NCBI GenBank assembly: GCA_025331435.1 | Contig: JAIWNI010000141.1 | Span: 1-59,121, forward strand | Direction of reading: 5' to 3' | Origin: Choanephora cucurbitarum | Taxonomy: Eukaryota > Mucoromycota > Mucoromycetes > Mucorales > Choanephoraceae | DNA: 59,121 nt | Shown: positions 9,514 through 20,533 of the stretch, one piece after another | How positions within the stretch are numbered: position 1 is the stretch's first letter | Layout of the letters: each line of letters opens with the position of its first letter | Notes under the pieces: model-generated | What the model was told of the DNA's origin: nothing | The model's input: only the letters and a program-made list of their open reading frames with translations | The model's database searches: none | Translations under genes and position numbers: made by a program

Positions 9514-12500
9514 AATAAATAATCAATGCTTTTTAGACTATAGCTCATTATTAAAATGTTATTTGTTTTACATATAAGTTTGAGTGTTTTTATAGGAAAG
9601 CCAGGATCCAAACCGTGAGGTGACAACGGCCGTAAGCAAGCGTAGTGAGTAGGTCGGCTGATTTATTATACTTATATTTGGTCTTACAGAATCACCTGAT
9701 AAATATGAATAATCAATATACCTACACTCACCAGTACTCTATACTGATAAACAGCCGATAACAACGGATTAACTAAAAAGAAGCAAAAACTTCATTTACA
9801 TACTGTGAGTATATATCTTCACACAGTGATCATTATTATCATCTTCAAAAAAGCAGACTCATGTTCCTATTGATAAGCAGTGGACATTAGATCTGATGAT
9901 GTTTGTCTTCCAGACTATCAACTCTTGGCTAATAGTTTTGTGCAGCGATTATTGATATCAAAGCAAAAGTAACGAAGGGCACTTTCATGCATAGACAATC
10001 ACAATCGAGACCGGTTCTTTCACTTAAAGAGAGACTTAGACCAATAGATTTCTTAAGGGTATAACTCAAGTCTGTGGTAGAAGTCAATTGAATAATGAAA
10101 TTAATGCACATCAACTTCTCGCACAAAAAAATGAGTAGTTTATTGCTCTCCCCTCTGTATCAGTTTCAACAAATCGTCATAGATGCATATAGCTATAGTC
10201 AAATAAATACTCTACAAAGTGATAAATAGCTATCTTCATTCTATCTATTGAGATGATTTTATACACTCATTGCCAAAGCAACTCCTACGAATCCCCACCG
10301 TTTATGAAATAACGACTAATACCTCAAGTCCACTTATGACAGTAATTACACGTTCACAAAAAGTAACCTTTTTTTAGAAGTCTTTATATGGATAGATTCA
10401 TGTCTGAGGTTCATATTCACTTTTTTAAAACGGCTCAAATTCAACAATGATGACGTATTTTTAGTAGCTTATTATCAGAAAATGAATTTCTTAATAATAT
10501 AAATCTCTGACTATGCTTTATTGATAGCTGAGCCTATAAACAGACGCTTTTATACATTTGCAACACATCCCTAAACTTCCAAAGCGCGCAATTCTCTATG
10601 GTAGATGATACTGGCAGTAGTTTGTGAGTTTACTGTGATGTGAGTCAACACACGTGGCATTTGATTTAAGAGTTTGCTCAATACGGGAGTCATCTCTCGC
10701 CAATATTAACATATATTGAAATATAAAACAGCTGTATGTTTATTAAATTAAAAAGAAAAAGACCGCATAGTAGCAGCAAATCAGATCCATTCTATCGTTC
10801 TTAATAAGCAGTACTTTGAGTCGTTTGCTCCTCATGGATCAATGTTGATTTAAAGACTATGTTGATCTTTTTTTTTCTATGCTAATTTCTGTACAATATG
10901 CAGGTTTCAGTACACTCTAAACACCGCTCGTTCTTTTTTTTTTAAAAAAAAAAAAGACAACAGCTGATTTCCGCTATTGAGGTATAGAGGTCTAAATGAT
11001 ATCTTCTCTTTTCTTTCATGAAAAATATTTCAATAGGACACTAGGTCAAAAAAGGTGCAAATAAAGTTCAAATATGCTAAGGAAGAATTGTGTGTAACGT
11101 TTTTCTTTAGCTTCTATTTATTATCAAGGCGTTATAAGAATTAGACAAGTTGAACCTTTAGCTTTAACAATACCAAGAAGAACAAAGAAAAGCTCCCACC
11201 TCTTTCCTTCAACTAGGAAAGACATCACGCTTTGAAACCCTTAACTGTCATTAAAACTAATTTGTGCGACAGACTGTTTGATTATTTCAAACAAACCGAG
11301 CTAGTAGATTATTGTGCCATTTTGAGAGTAGGCTGATTTATTCATATACTAGGAATCATTCGACCGCATGTGCCTTCTGTTGCAGACAACAGCCCAGTAT
11401 GAGTACAATTCTTGTCAGAAAAAACAAAGCTCCTATGGATACAATTCGTCAGTGCATCTTGTCCTATTGAAGAACTATAACCAATCTTATTCCGCAATAT
11501 CTTTATTAGAAAGCTTCTCTAGAAAGAAAATTTTCTTGGTGGTTCCTCTTTTAGACTGTATTCAGCATTATCTGCCATTTAGCTACAATACAACTAAAAG
11601 GACAAGAGTAGAACTTTTTTCTTTTGTGCAAGTATAATAAGGCAATTAGTTACTTAGATAGCACTGAAGATAATAAACGGAAGCTCTGGTTTATAAAGAA
11701 ATAGCTAAAAGACAAGTTCTCTACCTGTCAAACACTCTGTTATCTTTGAAGCTGCTGTCAGTGCGGAAGAGAACCTTCTTGTGTGGGTAGGACGAAGTCT
11801 TTTGAGAAGGTAGGACACTGTGTTCATCATACCAAGTATCACAAAAAAGCAACTTGAGGTTGTTAAACGGAGGAACACTATTAAGCTGGTAACTGTGCTT
11901 GCTTTTCTTAAATATATTCTTTCATGTAAGAATAGAGAAGAATTCTTTAAACGCATTTATGTTACACATCTGGATTTTTTCTTATAAAATTCCTTACTGA
12001 CTTTTAAAGAGAAAGATAAAAAAATTCTATTACTCGATTTGGTATCGAGGGTCTTCTTGTTTAAAAAAGATAACAGCACATGGACAGGCAGATGGATTTC
12101 CATACCTGACTTGTCTTGTTATATAATATTTAAAATACCGATGAGCGCAAAGATCTTCCAAGTTTGTCAATAGTATCAAACTTAATCTCTGTACTTTGAT
12201 AATATATGCTATGGAATATAATATATACTAAAGCAGCAACAGAGCGAACAATGTTTTCTTTTTTCTCCGTCATTTTTTTCTTCTTCTTTTTTTTCCCTTT
12301 CCCCTTCTTTTCCTTTGACGGCCATTGCATGTTCTCGATTGATATCTGACATTTCTTACTTTACAAACGGAGCGTCAATCAAAGAGAGCTTAATGGGCGG
12401 GCAAAATAGAAAGCCAGAATAACAAAGGTTTTAGAGTATTGGTTGGATTTATGCTGTTTTTGTATCTCACTGCGTAACAGGGTCAACTTATTAAATCATC

Positions 12501-12587
12501 GCTCTCAAAAAAAAATAACTAAAAGCGAAGAGAAAAAAATTTTATAGTCCTTTCCTTTTTCTTTTATTCATTCTTCTTTTTTAAATT
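9514..12587. other. long AT-rich gene-free stretch
   Basis: No credible gene was found on either strand; short open frames at 11368-11637 (+) and 11705-11956 (-) show no recognisable domain. A relatively GC-rich island at 9600-9660 immediately follows the Helitron remnant and may belong to it. At 10932-10957 there is a nearly pure T-run followed by an A-run that is self-complementary. The last 300 bases include pyrimidine tracts (12260-12315 and 12550-12580) just before the permease start codon, as is common in fungal promoters. Confidence 0.55.
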
Positions 12588-14945
12588 ATGGTGGATAGTG
12601 ACGAAAAAATCACTCATGCTGAGCAAGGCATGGCTCGTCCAACAACCTCATGTAGTTCAGATCCAATGCGAGTCTTCGACGATGAGAAAGCCGAATTATA
12701 CGATCAATCCCATTTTTCATTAGAAAGTATACCAAATGAATCCTTTGGTGTGTCAAATGAAAACAAGACGCATCGAGGATTGAATGCTCGTCATATCCAA
12801 ATGATTTCCCTTGGTGGTTGTATTGGGTAAAAATAAACATTCGATCATCCTCTTGAGTATAATTCTCACGGGCTTATTTGTAATGTAGTACTGGCTTGTT
12901 TTTGAACTCTGGACAGAATATTGCCATGGTATAATAAAACTCGAAACAATTGTCAATGATGAAAACACTCAATCTCACTTTTTATTTGGATAGGCTGGTC
13001 CTGCAGGTGCATTAATTGCTTATTGTGTCAGTAAGTAATAAAAATAAAGTTCTTAGCTCTATATTTGACTTGACAGAACTAACTTATTTTCATAGTTGGT
13101 TTGATGGTACTACCTTAAAACAGAAACACTGATCGAGTTTTTTTTTCTCATTCATCATTCTCTAATAGGTGTATTGTCTAATGACCTGTCTTGGTGAAAT
13201 GTCAACTTATATGCCAGGTAAAAATAAAAGCAACGTTAAGAAAGAAGCCATAGACTCACTCTGTCTTTTTCTCTTTAGTTTCTGGTTCTTTTAATCATTA
13301 TGCTACACGCTTTGTTGATCCTGCCTTTGGTTTTGCTCTCGGCTGGAATTATTGGTATGTTAGAAATCGATTTCAATATCATGCTCATGTCATCTCATGC
13401 ACAATTCTTTTTTTTTTATGTAACAAAGGCTTTCGGTAAGATGAGATAGAAAAGAAATTAATTTATAATAGGTTCACTTACTCATCTTATTTCCTTTTTG
13501 CGCTACATTATCTTATCTATATATTATAGTGGGTAAGTTCTCTTGTTATTTTTGTCTATATTCAAATCACTCATTAATTTCCTATAAATTTCATTGTTTT
13601 TCTTCAGGCCGTTACTATTGCTGCTGGTAAACATTCTGAAACCTGTCTTACAAACACAATCACATTAACACCTTACTATTAGAAATCTCTGCTGCTGCTA
13701 CTATTGTAAACTGGTGGGCACCTGTCATGCCTGACCCCGCTTGGTCTACTATCTTTATGGCCTTGATTTTGGCTATTAACTTGGTGGGCGTCAAGCTTTA
13801 CGGTGAATTAGAATACTGGTTTGCTATGCTCAAGATTTTGATTGTCATTGTCTTTATTATCATTGGTAAGCCTATTTTTAGTGATTTCCCTTTTTTTTGT
13901 AGAAGGACTGTACTAACATACCTAATGAATAGCTTTATGTGTTACCTCAGGCGGTCTTGGTGGTCAGGTGATTGGCTTCAAATACTGGACGAATCCTGGA
14001 GCTTTTGTCAATGGTGGTCTTGGTACACTTAATGTCTTGCTCTCTGCTGGTTTTTCTTTCATGGGTACTGAAATTGTAGGTATCACTGCTGGTGAAGCCA
14101 AGAACCCTACCAAGACAGTTCCTCGTGCCATTCGTAATACCTTCTGGCGTATTATCTTCTTCTATATCGTCACCATCTTCTTGCTTGGTATGTGTCTTCC
14201 CTACAACAACCCTCAGTTGGCCAACTCAGATGGTGATCCAGGTACTGCCTCTTTCACTCTTGTCTTCAGTCTGGCTGGTATTGAAGTCGGTGCTCACATC
14301 ATCAATGCTGTCATCTTGATCAGTGTGTTGTCTGCTGCCAACTCATCCCTCTATACCTGTTCTCGTACCCTTTTGGGTCTCGCCAAGGATGGTAATGCAC
14401 CTCGTTTCATGGGCAAATTGAATCGCTGGGGTTCACCTTACTGGGCTGTCACTGTATCCTCTGTCATTGGTTTCCTCTGTGTGTTTGTGTCCATCTATAG
14501 TGCTTCTGTTGCCTTTGTGTGGTTCTTGAGTATCACTGCTGTCAGTGGTTTCATCAGTTGGTGGGGTATTGCTGTTGTCCATATTCGATTCAGACGTGCC
14601 TTCAAGGCCCAAGGACGTTGTATGGAAGACTTGCCTTACAAGGCTTTCCTCTACCCTTGGTCTTCCATCGTTGCTATTATCTTGACTACCTTTGTCACAC
14701 TTGGTCAAGGCTACACATCCTTCACTCCTACCTTTGATGGTGTTAACTTTGTCACTGCCTATATTGGTCTTGTGCCTGTCACTGTTTGGTATCTGGGTTA
14801 TAAGCTCATTAAGAAATCTAAGGTTGTTCCCTTGAAGGAAGTCGACTTTGAGACTGGCCGTGTTACTCACTTGGATATCGAGAAAGATAAGGAAATGGAC
14901 GAGATTCTACCTTGGTATAAAAAGGCTCTTTCATGGATTCTGTAA
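12588..14945 (+). CDS. amino-acid permease, fungal AAT/YAT family, with microexons
   Basis: Reconstructed exons are 12588-12826, 12889-12928, 12994-13030, 13096-13106, 13169-13217, 13279-13354, 13429-13435, 13530-13532, 13608-13626, 13683-13865 and 13951-14945. They total 1659 nt (552 aa), and every junction is GT-AG and in phase. The product is a plasma-membrane, proton-coupled amino-acid importer of the APC superfamily with about 12 membrane helices. Family marks seen are the N-terminal signature around GGCIGTGLFLNSG, GEMSTYMP, GFALGWNYW, the helix before KLYGELEYWFA, and GTEIVGITAGEAKNP. The region GWNYWLSWAVTIAAE through KLYGELEYW resembles yeast Can1/Lyp1-type permeases, but substrate cannot be assigned. 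Hydrophilic N- and C-tails (EKDKEMDEILPWYKK) are normal. The 5' half is broken into exons as small as 3 nt, while the 3' half is one 995-nt exon. Confidence 0.93.
13530..13532 (+). other. 3-nt microexon (TGG) in permease gene
   Basis: The local sequence TATAG|TGG|GTAAGT has a consensus acceptor and donor around a single TGG codon. Inclusion gives WLSWAVT, restoring a tryptophan found at this place in yeast Can1-type permeases (established knowledge). Skipping is also in frame, so it could be alternatively spliced. Confidence 0.65.
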
Positions 14946-15171
14946 CCATTCCCTCCCTCCCCTCTCTTTTTTTCTCTTATACTAATTTCACTCCTAGAAC
15001 ACCCTTCATTTCAAATAAAAAAAAAGTTTTTCTTTAGATGTAAATATGTACAAAATTCTGCTTTATTCTTGTTGTTTCATTACACTGTATCATCACTATA
15101 AGAAATAGGTTAGCAATTCTTTTTTATATTATTCGTAACCTATTCTGTCGCTTACTATAGAAAAGAAAATG

Positions 15172-16030
15172 TTAGCTCAACAGATTGATTAAAATTCTGT
15201 TTTGTTTTACCTGAAATGCCCATACTGTCTTTTTGGGTGAATTCGATGCTCCTTTGATGTATAGATCATTATCTGGAGGAAGTTCCTAAGATTGAAAGAT
15301 CGATTAAGAAAACTCCAAGTTGAATAAGAAGAAAGATTTTTACTTTTTTAGTACAGCTTGATATCATGGATATGATAGATAGACAGACATGAGCAACTGT
15401 CTGAACAGGGGACCAATCCTTATAAAGAATATTCAAGCAAATATGTCCATTTGAATAGATCTAAAATGATCATAGTTTCAACACACAAAGGCCTACTGAA
15501 TACAAAACAAACTTACACTAGAACAGATGAGTGGGTTGTATTGATAGTGAACATCAACTTACTGTGGGTGGATCGGTACAAAAGGCTTTATAAAGACCAC
15601 ATCAGGTGCTTCTAATGGATATTGTGGTGTAAACCGAAATTCTAATTTGAACTCTTCTCCCTTTAAAGAAACAATGTCATTAGCTTATTTGTTATTGTTC
15701 ATATTGATGTCAAATTTTACTTACTTCATATATAGTGCCAGGTGCACCAGTTAAGCGTAATTTCCATCTAATGATAAAGTAAGAAAATTTGTTGATCCAA
15801 ATAAACAGCTTACTTTTTGAAGTTATCAGCTTCTTCTACCTCAACTCCTTCTGGAGGGTTTTTATTAAGATCTGTTTTAATAGAAAAATAGGTGGTTTTG
15901 AATGTTAGTTTTCTTTTATTCTTTTTTAAAGAAGAACATAAGTCAACTATTCATTGAAGACATTCAAACTGTATCTTTTTTCGCTACCTTTGAGTTCTTT
16001 TGTAAGTCGCTTTGTATAGATAGAACTCAT
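15172..16030 (-). CDS. ubiquitin-conjugating enzyme E2, UBE2W-like, with 1-nt exon
   Basis: Exons in transcript order are 16030-15988, 15871-15814, 15767-15725, 15660-15563, 15517 (one base), 15460-15344 and 15285-15172. They total 474 nt (157 aa). The first exon encodes MSSIYTKRLTKELK, the E2 N-terminal helix. Further marks are NPPEGV, LTGAPGTIYEGEEF, FTPQYPLEAP, then HPHIYSNGHICL with the catalytic Cys, DWSPVQTV and CLSIISMISS. The tail ELPPDNDLYIK and NPKKT-like segment (SPKKTVWAF) resembles the C-terminus of animal UBE2W (151 aa), which attaches ubiquitin to N-termini. All seven junctions are GT-AG and phase-consistent. The last exon could alternatively end via one more intron near 15200, changing only the final residues. 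The gene lies tail-side of FOL1 on the same strand. Confidence 0.9.
15517..15517 (-). other. single-nucleotide exon of UBE2W-like gene
   Basis: On the minus strand the local sequence reads TTCTAG|T|GTAAGT. The upstream exon ends in CA at 15563 (donor GTAAGT) and the next begins ATC at 15460 (acceptor TTTTAG). Direct joining shifts the frame; inserting the single T makes CAT (His) and gives the family-invariant HPHIYSNGHIC. Flanking introns are 45 and 56 nt. Confidence 0.75.
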
Positions 16031-16337
16031 ATTCGCGTTCTTGTTAAAAAAAGAAAAATAAAGAAAGAAAAAGGAAAAATAAGCGGCATAAGATAATGGC
16101 TGGTTTTTAAAAAAAAACTTGATCCTGCATTCGCTTTGATAACAACAAGATTTTACTTATGTCTAAAAGAATACCTGGTCATTTCAATGTTAACCCTATG
16201 CTTGTTTTTAAGAAAAATAAGGAATAAGTTTAGAATGTGAAAAGTTAAGGAGTAAACGTCAAATGAGGCGATAGTTTCGGGAAATCCCTTTCTTTTATTA
16301 AAAATAATCTATATCATATTTACATACAAGACGTGTA
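16031..16337. other. spacer between FOL1 3' end and UBE2W-like start
   Basis: AT-rich 307-base interval holding the FOL1 3' end and the presumed promoter of the UBE2W-like gene, both read on the minus strand. No further feature is seen. Confidence 0.5.
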
Positions 16338-18614
16338 TTATTGTCTTGTCTTTCTCCAGACTTGGTCGCATACTTGAATCACTTCCCACATAGGTCGAAC
16401 ATCATGTACACGCAAAATATTAGCATTTCCAGCAACACAGGCTGCCACTGCACCTGCAGTACCAAACGCTCTCTTCTCAGCCTCTTTGACACCAGTAACA
16501 CCTCCAATAAACTTTTTGCGGCTAATGCCTACCAAAGAAGGAAATCCACGTAACAACGAATCTTGGCCCTCAGACATCTCTCCAAGATGGCGCAAGAGTT
16601 CAAAATCCTGTTCAGCTGTCTTGGCAAATCCTACGCCTGGATCAATGATGATATTCCATCGGTGTACACCAGCAGCAATCGCTCTTTCTACCAACACGTG
16701 CAACACGTGAGTCACATCATCCACTACATCGTCGTTTTCATAGGTTGTGTTTTCCTTAGACATCATCGTTTGAGCATCACCACGCATATGCATCAGACAG
16801 ACAGGCACTTCACAATCGGCCATTACCTTTAGCATATTAGGATCCCTAGAGCCACCGCTGATGTCGTTGATCAGATCAGCACCTGCCTCAATGGCTGCCT
16901 TGGCTACAGAGGCACGGAAGGTATCGACAGAGATAGGCAGGTCAAATCCAGAAGCCCTCAACTGTTCAATCACAGGCACCACGCGACGAATCTCTTCTTC
17001 TTCAGGGAATGTATCGTCTGCACCCGGACGTGTGGACATGCCTCCGATATCAATGATATCAGCACCTTCTTCTTTCATCTTCCAGGCAGCTGCCACGGCT
17101 TGTTCTACATTGCTGTGCTTGCCACCATCCGAGAAACTGTCGGGTGTGGTATTGAGGATACCCATCACATAAGTCTTTTCGTTCCATCGCCACAGTGTCT
17201 GTTTCTGAATGGGTGCTACCTTATCGATCTTGAGAGGGCCCTCTTTGCTTTCGGCTGTCACTTTGAGGAGTTGAGATAAAAGTTGACCATTTGTCTTGAA
17301 GAGACGAGGATGTTCCATATCGCGTGCAATATCATTGAGTGGCCAAAGCACAAATTCACGTTCCTGAATGGACTTGTGAGGAATGGTAAGGAGATCGCCA
17401 TCTTCAAGCACAAGATCATTGTAAAACAAGATATCCAGATCAATAGGACGAGGACCGTTGCGAAAACTGGGTAAGCGGCCTAAGGTGTTTTCAGCCTCCT
17501 TCAATTTCTTGAGTAAGGCATGAGGATCCAAATGAGTAGCTATCTTACAGACACCATTTAGAAAGGCAGGTTGTTCTGTATAGTACATAGGGGGTGTCTC
17601 GTACAAGAAACTGGTGTCCAACACGATGCTCTCGCACTCGCTTTCAAGCAACTGAAGTGCCTGGTTGATATTGTTCACGCGATCACCCACATTGGATCCA
17701 AAGGCGATATAGGCAATTTGGTTGTAGTTGGAGGGCACATCTTTGGTGTAGTGTAACATACCATCATGGTGAATAAACTTCTGACCAGCCGCCTTCTCTT
17801 GTTCAATCACCTGTTCCAACCAGATTCGATCACGTGTCACTTCCAGACCAGAACAATCAGCAAACAAAATCGCACTTGGCTTCTCGACACGAACAGAGAC
17901 CTTGTTGACATGACACTTCTCCAACGCCAAACGAGCTACAGTCACGCCAAAGGCTTCAATGGTCTTGTATCCAGAGGCCTCGATATGACGAGTCAAGGTG
18001 CGGACGATCGTTCTGAGGTTATGAGACTTGTTGCGTTCTGCATCAGCCAAGAGATGATCGCCATAGGGTATAGAAGAAGGGTATACTTTCAGGTTGATGA
18101 TGACCACTTGCTTTTCCTCTCGTTCCCAAGGGTTGACACCCACAATGGTATGCAAGCGTAAATCACGCACAAAGATTTCATCCCGAACACCCAAACCTGA
18201 TACTTGACCTGTTGTCTCTATCACATCACTTGCTAAATCCTTGTAGTCTTCAATGGCTCGGGCCAATTTAACACCAGAAGCAGCTGCATGCAGTAAGGCC
18301 TTGGGTTGTTCTACTACTACTTGAGTTCTTGCAGCACCAAACTGGACACAACATAGCTTAACAACAGCATGGGCCAAGGCTTCCAATGTAGGGAATGTAC
18401 TGGTCTCACCTAGTTTCGTGATGGCCTTGGTGACATGACCATAGTGGATTGTGTTGGTGACATGGTCTGTGTTTCCTGCAGCCGTGATATCCGTAAATAG
18501 TTCAACAGTAATGACAACTGGTTGAGATTTCAGTCGTTGCCATGCTTCTACACCAGCTACGTTCTTTAGGACAAGATTCTTGATTAAGATTTTATCGTAT
18601 TGTTTATCTTCCAT
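16338..18614 (-). CDS. FOL1: folic acid synthesis protein FOL1 (FolB-FolB-HPPK-DHPS)
   Basis: Intronless frame of 758 codons. It combines dihydroneopterin aldolase, 6-hydroxymethyl-7,8-dihydropterin pyrophosphokinase and dihydropteroate synthase, three successive steps of folate synthesis, as in other fungi. Two FolB-like repeats occupy about residues 5-125 and 145-265 (second: VRDLRLHTIVGVNPWER). HPPK lies at about 300-430 (AFGSNVGDR, then NGPRPIDLDIL). DHPS lies at about 483-755 with MGILNTTPDSFSDGG, DIIDIGGMSTRPGA, SVDTF, LINDISGG, MHMRG, IDPGVGFAKT and GISRKKF. Length and order match fungal FOL1. DHPS is the target of sulfonamides. The start at 18614 is the first ATG and is preceded by an A/T-rich leader. 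In yeast the protein is mitochondrial, but no clear presequence is visible here. Confidence 0.97.
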   Translation of the reverse strand: MEDKQYDKILIKNLVLKNVAGVEAWQRLKSQPVVITVELFTDITAAGNTDHVTNTIHYGHVTKAITKLGETSTFPTLEALAHAVVKLCCVQFGAARTQVVVEQPKALLHAAASGVKLARAIEDYKDLASDVIETTGQVSGLGVRDEIFVRDLRLHTIVGVNPWEREEKQVVIINLKVYPSSIPYGDHLLADAERNKSHNLRTIVRTLTRHIEASGYKTIEAFGVTVARLALEKCHVNKVSVRVEKPSAILFADCSGLEVTRDRIWLEQVIEQEKAAGQKFIHHDGMLHYTKDVPSNYNQIAYIAFGSNVGDRVNNINQALQLLESECESIVLDTSFLYETPPMYYTEQPAFLNGVCKIATHLDPHALLKKLKEAENTLGRLPSFRNGPRPIDLDILFYNDLVLEDGDLLTIPHKSIQEREFVLWPLNDIARDMEHPRLFKTNGQLLSQLLKVTAESKEGPLKIDKVAPIQKQTLWRWNEKTYVMGILNTTPDSFSDGGKHSNVEQAVAAAWKMKEEGADIIDIGGMSTRPGADDTFPEEEEIRRVVPVIEQLRASGFDLPISVDTFRASVAKAAIEAGADLINDISGGSRDPNMLKVMADCEVPVCLMHMRGDAQTMMSKENTTYENDDVVDDVTHVLHVLVERAIAAGVHRWNIIIDPGVGFAKTAEQDFELLRHLGEMSEGQDSLLRGFPSLVGISRKKFIGGVTGVKEAEKRAFGTAGAVAACVAGNANILRVHDVRPMWEVIQVCDQVWRKTRQ

Positions 18615-19103
18615 TTTGTTTTTTTTAAAAGAAGAAAAGAAAGAAAAAATAAGATGTTGATTGACAGTTTGACTAATAGATGATGGATGGAGCGGGGAAA
18701 ATAAAGCATTAAAAAAATAAGAGAGCTATGTGACTGCATGAATAGCCAATCAAGTAAGACGATCGCTTTAACTTGCGCAATAATCAGGGTTTTGTCATCT
18801 ATGATTGGTTTATCCCGAAAGATGAGTCTGTCAAAAGTTTAAATCAAACACATCTATTGTCCCCTTTTCACTTGTATACTTCTTGCTTCCATTTTTCGCT
18901 CATATGCACTACCCTAAACTTCACTTTCTTTATCCAAGCACGTAGTATCACTTGAGAACAACCTGAAGCGATATCCAAAGCAGCTTACTAAATTAGGAAG
19001 CATAAAGGAAATTCTTTGTTTTCGGAGAGACAAAGAAAAAAACGAAAGTGTAAATACGAGAAAGTTTTATATCTTTTTTCTTTCTTCAACACACTAAAAA
19101 AAA
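18615..19103. promoter_or_regulatory. divergent intergenic region FOL1 / PMP3-like
   Basis: A 489-base interval between two head-to-head start codons, so both promoters should lie here. Both starts are preceded by long purine- or pyrimidine-rich leaders (18617-18660 and 19065-19100). A short open frame at 18773-18955 shows no family features and is not called. Confidence 0.5.
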
Positions 19104-19382
19104 ATGAGTCCTTATACCGGTCGGGATATTGCTTTGTTCATTGTTGCCTTCTTCTTTCCACCTGCTTCTGTTGCTATCAAGACTGGATGTAGCGCAGATT
19201 TGTTGATCAATATCTGTCTTTGTGCACTGGGTGCTATTCCAGGTATTATTCATGGCTTTTATATTGTTCACAAACACAATGAGAATCTAGAGGATATTGA
19301 AACAGGTGGACTTCGATATGAACGAGTGCCTGTAGAAGACCCTTCCAGAGTAACCTATGGTACTACAGCGCCCAACAACTAA
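19104..19382 (+). CDS. Pmp3/UPF0057-family small membrane protein
   Basis: A 92-aa intronless frame. Two membrane segments (residues about 8-30 and 32-55) contain the family pattern, with an FPPASVAIKTGC turn between helices and INICLCALGAIPGIIHGFY in helix two. Pmp3 proteins affect plasma-membrane potential and salt tolerance in yeast, and related Sna proteins travel to the vacuole. The 37-residue hydrophilic tail (acidic, then YERVPVEDPSR) makes it longer than classical 55-aa Pmp3 and closer to Sna-type members. Confidence 0.93.
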   Translation: MSPYTGRDIALFIVAFFFPPASVAIKTGCSADLLINICLCALGAIPGIIHGFYIVHKHNENLEDIETGGLRYERVPVEDPSRVTYGTTAPNN

Positions 19383-20184
19383 TCAGCACTTTTATTTTGA
19401 TTACGTACTATACTTTGTAAAGAATAAAATAATAATGCACAGCATAATTTTTCGTCTTTGATCGTCTTAATAGTCGGAATTGAGCCACAATCTACAATAG
19501 ATAGATGCTGGACTCATATTCGTGTCTCATTTGGTTACTAATATAGTCTTGAGTAACAGTAAGCTTAGCGTTGATTTACATGGGCATAGGAAAAGGAGAG
19601 GTATTGATCAGTTAGAGTTGCTTTCTTTTTTTTTTGATTGTGTGTAAATCAACATAGTTTTTTGTAGATGGATCATGAGAGTATTCCCCCTAAATAGAAA
19701 AAGCAATAATACTTCGTCATACTAAACCTGATTTGTATGTACCACAACAGTCCTCACTCATATACATCGAGAGGGGTCTTCTTAAAGTCTTGCATAAGAT
19801 CAAACGAATGATCTGCAAATGATTCTGGTGTAGTTGCTTAGGGTTGATCTAGGTACATTTTATTAAGTGGTCAAGTCCATGACCTTGGGGTTGGGTTCCT
19901 CAATAAAAGGCCTTATTTCAGGCATTCTTGTAGGCAAAGAAGAAGTCAAGTTGAATAAACTATAAATCTGCTGTTTCAGCACAACCTATTACTTTTGTCA
20001 ATTCTGCTTCTTTCGGATTTTCGAATTTTTTTTTCTGTACCTTCTTCTTTTATTTTTCTGGAAGACTAAACTCTATCGGGCGACAGGGAATAAGAGGATC
20101 ACAGAATGGTGAGTTGTTCGCATTACACAGCATATCTTTTGCTTAGTCTCTAAGGAAATTCTCTTTCTGTCTCTCTTTTTCATA
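19383..20184. other. gene-free flank left of the CACTA element
   Basis: AT-rich sequence. An AATAAA at 19424 is a plausible polyadenylation signal for the Pmp3-like gene. No coding region was recognised. Confidence 0.5.
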
Positions 20185-20207
20185 CACTATGAATAAAATT
20201 TCAGTGA
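20185..20207 (+). repeat. left terminal inverted repeat of CACTA element
   Basis: Starts CACTATGAATAAAATTTCAG and continues to 20207. It is the reverse complement of 21970-21992 with one mismatch (T versus C at the sixth base). Confidence 0.85.
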
Positions 20208-20533
20208 ATTTCCAGTGAACATCGTGAAAAGATCTGACTTTCAAAAAACCAGAGAAAAAGGACTTAGAAGTACTTAGAAAAAATCTGCATAAAAAAACTG
20301 GCTCGCATAATTTTTTTTTCATAGCTGTGTTGTATCCTTGATCATGTTATATCACATTCGAAGTCAAAAGAAAACTCATATCGCTATATAAGGCAAACGA
20401 TTCTGTTCATTTTGGGCTAAAAGAAACGCATTCTTTGATCGAAAGGTGTTCTTGACCAGGAAGATTCGAGCATTGCAACAGGTACTAAAAGGTTTTCCAG
20501 TGGTACCACTTATAGCCAGGCGTTGCTTGAACA

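Noticed and set aside
11368..11956. Open frames of 80-90 codons on both strands
   Set aside because: Low-complexity composition, no motif, no splice model.
13471..13532. Longer permease exon starting GTTCACTTACTC
   Set aside because: It reaches an in-frame TAG near 13528 and lacks the family sequence; the microexon path fits better.
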